Part shown: in pieces, positions 16,361 to 23,467 of the stretch
Numbering within the stretch: the first letter of the stretch is position 1
Layout of the letters: every line of letters starts with the position of its first letter
Assembly: GCA_023387735.1 (NCBI GenBank)
Contig: JAEWHP010000015.1
Coordinates: 1-64,000 of the forward strand
Length of the DNA stretch: 64,000 bases
Origin: Pseudomonadota bacterium
Lineage (GTDB): Bacteria; Pseudomonadota; Alphaproteobacteria; Rhizobiales; Xanthobacteraceae
Direction: 5' to 3'
Made by a program: the position numbers and the translations under genes
The notes under the pieces: generated by a model
Told to the model about the DNA's origin: nothing
What the model saw: only the letters and a program-made list of their open reading frames with translations
Databases searched by the model: none

Positions 16361-16591
16361 TCAGGGCCGAAGTTCGTATAGCGATCGCAGCCGTCGCTGC
16401 ACTTCAGCAAGCCGGCGCTTATCATTGGCCGTCAGAAACCTTTGGCCACGGCTGGCAACAATGACCCGCCAGCCGTGTTTGTCGTCAGGCACGACAGCCA
16501 GGGACGTACGGGCGCGTCGGCTCCCATGATCAGCAAATCCCTCAAGAATAAGCCAACTCAAATCGACGCTAGAAATGCGCTGCTTTGCCAT
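16361..16591 (-). CDS. Small conserved-type hypothetical protein (about 76 aa)
   Basis: The frame reads MAKQRISSVDLSWLILEGFA, ending in a basic helix DKRRLAEVQRRLRSLYELRP. Compact alternating strands (SLAVVPDDKHGWRVIVAS) suggest a small folded domain. The frame can extend to a TTG at 16612; the ATG at 16591 is preferred. This is a Bradyrhizobium-style hypothetical of unknown role. Confidence 0.55.
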   Translation of the reverse strand: MAKQRISSVDLSWLILEGFADHGSRRARTSLAVVPDDKHGWRVIVASRGQRFLTANDKRRLAEVQRRLRSLYELRP

Positions 16592-16708
16592 TCGCCAGAT
16601 TCCCCGCTCCAAGGGAAATCTAGCACCCGCAGCAATGCCCCCAAAAGGGGAAATCAGCCTTTGGCCTCCTTCAGCCTAGCTTTATGGGAAGGCGGTTGGC
16701 CAAGCAAT

Positions 16709-16888
16709 TTATTTCAACGCGACGAGAATAGGCCAAAACAAAGCGTGCACCGCTTGGATTATGACATAGTCAAGCCACGCCACCAGAGACAACCGCGGCC
16801 ACACCGCGATGCCGGCAAGAAACACATAGGACCAATAGCCGATGAGGTAAGTCCACATTGCTATGGTACCGGCGAAGCTCGTAGGCAT
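16709..16888 (-). CDS. Small membrane protein (59 aa)
   Basis: From ATG at 16888 the product has two hydrophobic helices (TIAMWTYLIGYWSYVFLAGI and LDYVIIQAVHALFWPILVAL), fitting a two-pass inner-membrane protein. The frame stays open to TTG 16966, but that start would overlap the upstream gene by 46 nt. No ribosome site is obvious, so the start is uncertain. Confidence 0.45.
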   Translation of the reverse strand: MPTSFAGTIAMWTYLIGYWSYVFLAGIAVWPRLSLVAWLDYVIIQAVHALFWPILVALK

Positions 16889-16920
16889 AAGCGTGGTTGC
16901 CGCGTTTGAGTTCGGTGAAA

Positions 16921-17184
16921 TTACGAGATACCCGACCGCGATAAAAGTCGGCGTAAGCCAAACCAATTACTCCGCTCTGCTTTTGTCTCTGCCTGCAATA
17001 CGTCAAGACCAGCCTGTTGGAGTTCAAGCACGTTGCGCTTCCCAGATTGCGCGCAACGAATGATTTCGTTTCCTATACGCTTTCGAAGGTCGGCGCTGTC
17101 TCTTTCCGATGGAATCTTCTTGCAAACGTAGTCCAGCGCAGCCGTCATATTTGCAATGGTGTTCTGATCAAATTCAGTGATCAT
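16921..17184 (-). CDS. Conserved-type hypothetical protein (87 aa)
   Basis: An 87-residue helical protein (ANMTAALDYVCKKIPSERDS, then LRKRIGNEIIRCAQSGKRN). It has the character of a small Bradyrhizobium hypothetical family with the C-K-K-I-P motif. No enzymatic motif is present. It is followed 32 nt later by the small membrane protein gene on the same strand. Confidence 0.65.
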   Translation of the reverse strand: MITEFDQNTIANMTAALDYVCKKIPSERDSADLRKRIGNEIIRCAQSGKRNVLELQQAGLDVLQAETKAERSNWFGLRRLLSRSGIS

Positions 17185-17196
17185 TCATGCCCCGAG

Positions 17197-17403
17197 CTAA
17201 AATTTGATCCGAGGTTTTCGATCAAACGATAAAATGTCGTTGAACCTGACAAAGCCATACCGTCGCCCCTCCGAGTCCGTGATGTGCACATCCCACCCGG
17301 ACTTCGTAAGGCCGTTCGCTCTGGCTACCGTCAGTGTCGGGCTGGTGAGTTGGGTTTCAACCCAGTCCCCATCCTTTGACGCGTGGATCGTGAATATCTC
17401 CAT
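17197..17403 (-). CDS. Hypothetical beta-rich protein (68 aa)
   Basis: From ATG at 17403 with GAGGAA just upstream, the product starts MEIFTIHASKDGDWVETQ and has alternating strand-like stretches (DSEGRRYGFVRFNDILSF). The frame runs back to 17619, but the extension lacks protein character. It ends 12 nt before the next gene on the same strand. Function unknown. Confidence 0.55.
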   Translation of the reverse strand: MEIFTIHASKDGDWVETQLTSPTLTVARANGLTKSGWDVHITDSEGRRYGFVRFNDILSFDRKPRIKF

Positions 17404-17788
17404 TTCCTCAAACCGGCATCGGCAAAATAAAATAGCTGCAGGCACGCGCTCTGCAGCCAGCCGGGTAACTATTAAATGGTAATGAAACGATCGCTCCGCT
17501 TGACCCAGCACTATGACTTTGGTTCGGTTGGTTAGATTTGTAGAGTAAAAAGATCCGGTATGCCAAAACAACTCGATCGCTGTTGCCCTCTCGCGACAGG
17601 TATTAATCAGCCCATTCAACTGCGTTACATATTTGCAGAGCGCAGGGCTGTATCGCTACTTGCTGCAACCTTTGCGGAACGATGAGGTGTGGGATCAGTC
17701 CGGCTCTAATTCGAATCAATTGCCGACGCTCAGGCGCAATGCTGCCCCGGCCTTGAAAAAGTATCGAATCAAGGTCCACCAATGAAGG

Positions 17789-18010
17789 ATGACGAACGAT
17801 TATCGGTTGATCGTCTATTTTGCCTGCCTGCAGTGCTCGACCCTCTATGCGGCGAGCCAAGAGGAGCAGCCGAAGAAATGCTCTGGTGCTTTCCATTGCG
17901 GCAGATGCGCCACTCCGATTCACAAATGGACCGGGCTCTATGACTATCGTGATTGGACGCAGGTAGCCCTTCGTACCAGGAAGGGCGGGCCCCCCAAAAG
18001 ACGACGTTAG
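17789..18010 (+). CDS. Small zinc-ribbon-like protein (73 aa)
   Basis: A 73-residue protein with Cys pairs in YFACLQCSTLYAA and GAFHCGRCATPIHKW, that is C-x2-C about 20 residues apart from C-x2-C, which would fit a small zinc ribbon. It ends with a basic tail (KGGPPKRRR). Similar short proteins with TNDYRLIVYFAC-like starts are common in Bradyrhizobium. A longer minus-strand frame (17603-18073) overlaps it and is rejected. Metal binding is inferred. Confidence 0.65.
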   Translation: MTNDYRLIVYFACLQCSTLYAASQEEQPKKCSGAFHCGRCATPIHKWTGLYDYRDWTQVALRTRKGGPPKRRR

Positions 18011-18056
18011 GACGTCACAGCAAACTGGGTCGCGCGCTGCCAACGTCCGTCGGCGA

Positions 18057-18290
18057 TTAGCCACTGGCTTCATTGTCGTTCGCTAATGCGACTGTGTTGG
18101 CAATCTCTTGAAGCGCCATTGCCGTTGCAAAATCGTCGATCGAATAGTTCTTGCTGCCGTCATAGATCGAGACGTCCAAGAATTTCTCGACCACATGCCA
18201 ATCGATCGCTTTCGCAAACGCTTCCTTCGCGGTATCCGCAGCTACCGACAGCTTGTGATCATCGATGCGGCCTTGCACCAGATATGACAT
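18057..18290 (-). CDS. Conserved-type hypothetical protein (77 aa)
   Basis: A 77-residue mixed alpha/beta protein: MSYLVQGRIDDHKLSVAADT, then EAFAKAIDWHVVEKFLDVSI. It shows no catalytic motif and is convergent with the zinc-ribbon-like gene. Function unknown. Confidence 0.65.
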   Translation of the reverse strand: MSYLVQGRIDDHKLSVAADTAKEAFAKAIDWHVVEKFLDVSIYDGSKNYSIDDFATAMALQEIANTVALANDNEASG

Positions 18291-18557
18291 GCGGCAAGTG
18301 TACTTGGGGCCGCCGAGTCGGAGCTACATGCTTTGAGTTGTGCGAAGGGCGCGTCACCCTAACCCGTTTGGGTGAGATCCGAGCCGTTAGCGCTCTGCCA
18401 ATACGATGGCCAAGATTTCCTTAACTGTCGGCTGGTATGGTTAGATCAATCGCGGAGCGACATCCCCGCGAGGGTGTAACGCGTATAAGCCGTCGCTGTC
18501 CCCCAGCGGCGGCTTCGTGCTTGCCATCAAATGGATTGCCGTTGGAAGCTGTGAACT

Positions 18558-18848
18558 ATGCCTGTCATCAGACCTCCGCGCGGATTGGTCGATAAGGTCA
18601 CCGGGAAGGTCGAGACCCGCATCGCGCCTCGTTACCGAGCGATGAAGCCTGCCAAGATTGAATGTGGCGGCATTGAAACCTCGTGCGTGATTCATGACTT
18701 GTCGGAGACGGGTGCGGCGCTGGACGTCTCCGAGCTTAATGGAAAAATTCCGAGAGCGTTTAGTTTGATATTGCCTGAGGAAGGGCTGAAGCTGCCATGC
18801 CGGGTGGTGTGGCGCGGCGCGTTTCGAATCGGCGTTGCTTTCGACTAG
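18558..18848 (+). CDS. PilZ-domain protein (96 aa)
   Basis: A 96-residue single PilZ domain. The N-terminal arginine region (RIAPRYRAMKPAKIECGG) is followed by the D-x-S-x-x-G block (VIHDLSETGAALDVS) and the closing strand VVWRGAFRIGVAF. PilZ domains bind cyclic di-GMP through the arginines and the D/S/G block. Here the first motif is R-Y-R rather than the classical R-x-x-x-R, so binding is likely but not certain. Stand-alone, no operon partner. Confidence 0.8.
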   Translation: MPVIRPPRGLVDKVTGKVETRIAPRYRAMKPAKIECGGIETSCVIHDLSETGAALDVSELNGKIPRAFSLILPEEGLKLPCRVVWRGAFRIGVAFD

Positions 18849-19040
18849 GAGACGACATGATTGGGCAATGTCTTTTTGACGTTAACGGCAGGCGAGATTA
18901 GGCTGACTCAGGTAAAACCCGCTTCAACCATGCTGCCATTGGCCTCATCGGATCGATGAATGAGAAAGTTTAGCGTGTCCCCTATGAGGTTACTATCGTG
19001 ACAGCCAGTCGATCATCGACAGCAGGCCGCTCTCGCGAAA

Positions 19041-19310
19041 TCAGATCAAGCTCACGAATCCTTTCAGCGTGAGGACCATAATGCATCGGTTGTTCTCGAT
19101 CGGACCATTCTCGATCAGGTGATCGCGAACGAGCGCCCAGAGGGCTATCCCGCCGATCCCTGGACTTGTCAGAGCACTGCTCCGATGCTGGAATTTCCGG
19201 ACCACTTCGCCAGCTTGCGCCGCCAGCAGTGCACGCCGTTGCGCCGCGCTAAGGCGAGACCGATCGGGAGACTTACGCGGCATTCCCAAACTATTCCAGC
19301 AGCGCATCAA
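19041..19310 (-). CDS. Hypothetical protein, doubtful
   Basis: An 89-codon frame with MMRCWNSLGMPRKSPDRSRL then SAAQRRALLAAQAGEVVRKF. The 'L-S-A-A-Q-R-R-A-L' segment resembles small Bradyrhizobium hypotheticals with a winged-helix-like body, but no ribosome site is obvious. Confidence 0.3.
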   Translation of the reverse strand: MMRCWNSLGMPRKSPDRSRLSAAQRRALLAAQAGEVVRKFQHRSSALTSPGIGGIALWALVRDHLIENGPIENNRCIMVLTLKGFVSLI

Positions 19311-20088
19311 CCTGCGCTGAGCGGCCAGTGTGCAGTTTTCACTCAGGATCGGCTAGAGGCTAGGAGTTTCGCTACGCGAAACGTTAGTCGGGGGCGTCGT
19401 GCAGGCTCAGGCGACCGCGCGGGTTCGGGAGGGCTCGGGACACGAGCGCGATGGATCGGGGAAACGCGTCTCAGGCCAACGCCGCCGGGAGTTGCCGAGC
19501 CAGCGCGAAATCGTATGAGCGTCGTCGTCCATCGGGAGAGGTTGGCACAGACTCGTGAAGGAAGCCCTTTTCCAGGAGCTGGACGTAGTTCTACCGAGAA
19601 CACCAAGCCGTCCGTAGGTAGCTCTACCGAGAACACGCGTCGGCATGGCGCTTTTCGGCGCTCAAATCTTGCCATCAGCGCTCAGACTGCGCCAAGGCGC
19701 TTGCCTCCAGCGTCCGTAAGACTACGGATCGAGCGCAGATACCCTTCGAGACACAAATGTGGACACTGCAACCGCAGCGCATTGATTTGCTTGTGTTATT
19801 TTCCGGAATACATTCCCTGCGCAGTGGCTTTACGGCTTATAACGTGATCTCCCCGGAGAACGGCTCTTTTGCCTCCGTCATCGGCGGGACACCGCGCTCG
19901 ATCCAATTGGATCGATGCGCAACCGCCAACTTGACGCCAGCACCGCGACGTCAGGACCACACGACTTCGCCGTACGCTTCACGCCACACACGTCAGTCAT
20001 GGCATCCGCGTCCACCGCATCCCACCGCGCGTTCGTGACGATCGCGAGCCGCCCCTCGTAACGGGTGAGACGGGCGGGATTATAGCGA

Positions 20089-20226
20089 TGATTTGCCCGA
20101 CAGGCAGAGCGGAATATTTTTGCGCGAGGGGATGGACGGCGCGACGGTGTCCGATGTGGAAGTGATTTGCCCGTCAGGCAATGTGTAGGGTGGCAGACGT
20201 CGCTGGCGCTCCTTTGCCCACCCTAC
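20089..20226. repeat. REP-like intergenic repeat block
   Basis: TGATTTGCCCGACAGGCA (20089-20106) recurs as TGATTTGCCCGTCAGGCA (20163-20180). Just after it, GTAGGGTGG (20185-20193) pairs with CCACCCTAC (20218-20226), giving a stem with a 24-nt loop. This is the style of short repetitive elements scattered in Bradyrhizobium intergenic DNA; it lies just past the end of the radical-SAM gene. Confidence 0.5.
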
Positions 20227-20228
20227 GA

Positions 20229-21401
20229 CTACGACGTCTCGTGAAGGCTGATGCGCTCGCCGCCTGGGTTGCTGACGTAGATGTGTCGCGCCAGAACGGA
20301 CTCCATGTTCTCGAACATCGCATAGAGATCGTCGCAATAGACTGATGGATTGTCGTAGCCGTTCTTCTGGGAATAGCGATGCGGAAGGTAGCCGCCGCCG
20401 CAGGCGTTCATGAACTTGCACTGGCGGCATTTGGCGCAAAGGTTGATCGAGGCGTCGCGCGCGGCTTTCCAGCGCGGTTCGTTCCTGACCTCGTCGATCG
20501 CGTGCTCGAAAATGTTGAACCTGGTCGCGCTGGAGCCGTCGCCGGCAATGCGCAGCACGTCGTGCGCTTCCACGGTGCCGTCGGTCATCACGGTGCAGAG
20601 TTCGACGGGCTTGTGGCCGACGCCCTCGGTCGGCGAGTTGTTGCCGAGCAGGGCCGTGATCATGTCCGAAATGATCCGGATGTTTGCGGTGGGCGCATCG
20701 CGGTTGGCTGCGAGCCACAGGTCGAACAGTCCCTTGTAGAACGCGGCAATGGATGGCGGCTTCTCGTCCACCGTCGCATCGGGGATCATGATGTCGTAGC
20801 TGGCAATTCCGCACGCGGCGAAGAACGCCACATAGTCCTCCGGCGGCCAGGCGGGCTGGCATACGGCGAGCGCGCTGACGCCGATGTCGCGCGACACCAG
20901 CAGGCGGGCGGCGCGTTCCACGGCCGCGTGGGTGCCGGTGCCCTGAAACGTGCGGCGGTGAATGTCGTGAATATGGGACGGTCCATCGATGCTGATCGCG
21001 ACCGAGATGTTGCGCTGCTCGAAGCAGTCCAGCCATTCATCGTCGATGAGAATGCCGTTGGTGGTGACGGCGACAGGTATTTCGCAGCCGGTTCGAGACG
21101 AGATCTCCGCACAGCCTTGTGCGAAGCGGCGAAAGTTCTCGACACCCCACAGCAGCGGCTCGCCACCGTGCAGGATGATCGGGAAATCGACGAGTGCGTG
21201 TCTGCCAACATGCTCCTCGATGCGCTGCATCAACCGATGCAGCACGTCGGCGCTCATCAGCTTCGGCTTGTTGTAGACGGAAGCGTCGCGGAACCAGTAG
21301 CAATAGGAGCAATCGATGTTGCATCGCGTTGCTACCTTGACCAGCAACTGCGTGATCGGCTGATCGTGGAAGATGACGGGGTCTGAAGCGTCAGCCGACA
21401 T
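20229..21401 (-). CDS. Radical SAM/SPASM peptide maturase (cyclophane-forming type)
   Basis: A 390-residue radical SAM enzyme. The 4Fe-4S/SAM motif C-x3-C-x2-C is in TRCNIDCSYCYWF, GGEP is in ILHGGEPLLW, and the C-terminal SPASM cysteines lie in INLCAKCRQCKFMNACGGGY with a last Cys in NPSVYCDDL. The GGGYLPHRYS...NP-S-V-Y-C signature is typical of the FxsB/GrrM/XyeB group, which joins aromatic rings to a residue two positions on, forming three-residue cyclophanes. It begins 54 nt after a precursor-like gene rich in F-x-R/K motifs, so that peptide is its probable substrate. An alternative TTG start at 21446 would shorten the gap to 9 nt. GrrM-like is the best guess. Confidence 0.85.
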   Translation of the reverse strand: MSADASDPVIFHDQPITQLLVKVATRCNIDCSYCYWFRDASVYNKPKLMSADVLHRLMQRIEEHVGRHALVDFPIILHGGEPLLWGVENFRRFAQGCAEISSRTGCEIPVAVTTNGILIDDEWLDCFEQRNISVAISIDGPSHIHDIHRRTFQGTGTHAAVERAARLLVSRDIGVSALAVCQPAWPPEDYVAFFAACGIASYDIMIPDATVDEKPPSIAAFYKGLFDLWLAANRDAPTANIRIISDMITALLGNNSPTEGVGHKPVELCTVMTDGTVEAHDVLRIAGDGSSATRFNIFEHAIDEVRNEPRWKAARDASINLCAKCRQCKFMNACGGGYLPHRYSQKNGYDNPSVYCDDLYAMFENMESVLARHIYVSNPGGERISLHETS

Positions 21402-21455
21402 GGCGGCACCGGAATCGAATCGGTGAAGCAACGAGATCTGAAGCAATGATCGGTC

Positions 21456-21713
21456 TTAGTATCCGCGAATAAATCCGCCCCTGCGAAACGCGCCCGCGCC
21501 AGGATAGTATCCGCCGCCCTTGCGGAAGGCGCCCGCGCCGGGCGCGCGGACAAACCGGGCGCGTCTGAAATAAACTTCGGTCGCTGCAGCCTGGTCGGGA
21601 TTCTGCAGATCGCTCAGCAATGCGTCGATGCCCTGATGATCGCTCTGTGCGGTTGCGCCTGGTCCGTGGAGCTGCAGGACGCTCGCCAATACCTTCAGCG
21701 TGGTAATCGCCAT
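21456..21713 (-). CDS. RiPP precursor peptide with aromatic-x-basic core motifs
   Basis: An 85-residue peptide. The leader-like N-terminus (residues 1-48) contains the helix GIDALLSDLQNPDQAAATEV. The core (49-85) is Gly/Arg/aromatic-rich, with five F-x-R/K triplets: F49-R-R, F54-V-R, F63-R-K, F76-R-R and F81-I-R. The unit PGAGAFR is repeated at 58-64 and 71-77, plus Y69-Y70 and a terminal Y85. Triplets with an aromatic at position 1 and a basic residue at position 3 are the known targets of cyclophane-forming radical SAM/SPASM enzymes, and one is encoded next. The ATG follows AGAGGAG. It resembles GrrA-type Gly-rich precursors but is short and basic. Confidence 0.75.
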   Translation of the reverse strand: MAITTLKVLASVLQLHGPGATAQSDHQGIDALLSDLQNPDQAAATEVYFRRARFVRAPGAGAFRKGGGYYPGAGAFRRGGFIRGY

Positions 21714-21847
21714 TGGTCATGCTCCTCTTTTCGCGACGTATCCCGGGATCGAACGAAAGGCCAGCGTTCAGCCGGCTGAGCAGAGCGGACAGTATACCTC
21801 TTCCAATGCAGCGGCAATGTGGCCGGGCAAGGCGCGACTGGTCCCGC

Positions 21848-23041
21848 TCACACCACCTTGCGCTGCCGCAACTCGGCAATCTCGTCCTTGTCGAAGCCGA
21901 ATTCGGCAAGCACCTCTTCGGTTTGCTCGCCGAATTCCGGCGGACGCGCCGCCATCCTGCTGGGCGTGCGCGACAGCGTCACCGGCTGGCCCACCAGTTG
22001 AATGTGACGGTTCTCGTCGTTCGGCACGTGTTGCGCGATGCCGAGGTGTTTCACTTGCGCATCGTCGAACATCTGGTCGATCGAATAGATCGGGCCGCAG
22101 GGCACGCCGGCCTCGTTCAATTCCTTGACCCAGGTCTCGGTCGATTTCTTCTCCGTGAGCTTGCCGATCGTCGCGTTGAGCGCATCGCGGTTTTTCGAGC
22201 GCGCGGGCGCCGTGGCGTAATCGGGGTTGGTGATCAGTTCCGGCGCGCCGATCGCCTGCGCGCAGCGTTCCCAGATCCGGCCGCCTGTGGTGGCGATGTT
22301 GATGTAGCCGTCGGAGGTCTTGAACACGCCGGTCGGGATCGAGGTCGGATGATTGTTGCCGGCCTGTTTGGCGACGTCCTTTTCCATCAGCCAGCGCGAG
22401 GCCTGGAAATCCAGCATGAAGATCTGCGCCTGCAGCAGCGAGGTCTGCACCCATTGGCCCTCGCCGGAAACGTCGCGCTCCAGCAGCGCGGTGAGGATTC
22501 CGATCGCGCAGAACAGCCCGGCGGTGAGATCGGCGACGGGGATGCCGACGCGCATCGGACCTTCGCCGGGCGCGCCGGTGATCGACATCAGCCCGCCCAT
22601 GCCCTGCGCGATCTGATCGAAGCCCGGCCGCTTGTGATAGGGCCCGTCCTGGCCGAAGCCGGATATGCTGCCATAGACGATGCGCGGGTTGATGCTGCGC
22701 AGGCTCTCATAGTCGATGCCGAGCTTGGCCTTGACGTCGGGGCGGAAGTTTTCGACCACGACGTCGGCCTGCTCGGCGAGTCGCTTGAACACTTCGAGGC
22801 CCTTCGGATCCTTCAGGTTCAGCGTCATCGCCCGCTTGTTGCGGTGCAAATTCTGGAAGTCGGAGCCTTGCCGCGGGCCGCCCGGCTGCTCGCCACCCCC
22901 GTCTTCCAGCAGCGCGTCGATCTTGATGACGTTGGCACCCCAGTCCGCCAGTTGCCGCACGCAGGTGGGGCCGGAGCGGACGCGGGTGAGATCGAGCACG
23001 GTGAAACGGGAGAGGGCCTGCGAAGCTCGTGGGAAAGGCAT
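21848..23041 (-). CDS. Class III CoA-transferase (CaiB/BaiF family)
   Basis: A 397-residue protein from ATG at 23041 with AAGAAGG upstream; the 90-codon extension to 23311 is low-complexity and rejected. Family landmarks: VLDLTRVRSGPTCVRQLADW, VIKIDALL, NFRPDVKAKLGIDYESL, then YGSISGFGQDGPYHKRPGFD, where the Asp in R-P-G-F-D aligns with the catalytic aspartate of formyl-CoA transferase. GLMSITG and VGIPVADLTAG follow. It transfers CoA between carboxylic acids; the substrate cannot be read from sequence. It stands alone, divergent from the metalloprotease gene and unrelated to the RiPP cassette. Confidence 0.9.
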   Translation of the reverse strand: MPFPRASQALSRFTVLDLTRVRSGPTCVRQLADWGANVIKIDALLEDGGGEQPGGPRQGSDFQNLHRNKRAMTLNLKDPKGLEVFKRLAEQADVVVENFRPDVKAKLGIDYESLRSINPRIVYGSISGFGQDGPYHKRPGFDQIAQGMGGLMSITGAPGEGPMRVGIPVADLTAGLFCAIGILTALLERDVSGEGQWVQTSLLQAQIFMLDFQASRWLMEKDVAKQAGNNHPTSIPTGVFKTSDGYINIATTGGRIWERCAQAIGAPELITNPDYATAPARSKNRDALNATIGKLTEKKSTETWVKELNEAGVPCGPIYSIDQMFDDAQVKHLGIAQHVPNDENRHIQLVGQPVTLSRTPSRMAARPPEFGEQTEEVLAEFGFDKDEIAELRQRKVV

Positions 23042-23467
23042 TGAGAAACCTTCTTTTTTGGATTTTTGACCCGGAAAGTTGCAGCCGCGATCTGACTTAG
23101 ACAATCTGGCGCGGATTTCCAACTGCTTGTTCGGTGACTTGAAACCGGCTGCTCCGCCGCCCCCGACGCCAAGCCGTCGCAGCCGCTGCCCGCGCTGGCA
23201 GAGGCAGCGCGGCCGCGAGGGCCCTCGCCCCAGGTACCACCCCACCACGCCTCTGGCCTCGAACGCGCCGGCGCGCTGCGTCACCAGCGCGCCGTATCCT
23301 GTTCCATCCACCTGCGGCCCCGAGACATCCTCTCCGGTAAAGCCGTACGGCTGGCGGGCCAGAATCGTCCCAATCCGATAGAAGACGAAGCATTAATCAA
23401 GCCTCTTTACCTTTGCCGCTGGATTGCCGATTCTCGGCACTCCTATGTCCTATCGGCTGCCTGATCG
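23042..23467. other. Divergent promoter region, nothing else recognised
   Basis: About 425 nt between the divergent CoA-transferase and metalloprotease genes. No gene is supported here; both promoters presumably lie in it. Confidence 0.5.

Larger units (their letters stand above)
18849..20228. other. Long region with only one doubtful frame and a repeat element
   Basis: About 1.4 kb separates the PilZ gene from the radical-SAM gene. A 242-codon plus-strand frame (19119-19847) is low-complexity and Arg/Ser/Pro-rich, without ribosome site or domain. Two short near-repeats (CTACCGAGAACAC, near 19590 and 19623) and the repeat element at 20089-20226 are the only structure seen. Confidence 0.5.

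Noticed and set aside
17603..18073. Minus-strand 156-codon frame
   Set aside because: Overlaps the zinc-ribbon-like gene; no ribosome site.
19119..19847. 242-codon open frame on the plus strand
   Set aside because: Arg/Ser/Pro-rich low-complexity translation, no ribosome site, no domain.
20229..21401. Radical-SAM enzyme as PqqE acting on the pqqA peptide at 1187
   Set aside because: It is 19 kb away, next to its own precursor, and its SPASM signature is of the cyclophane type rather than PqqE.
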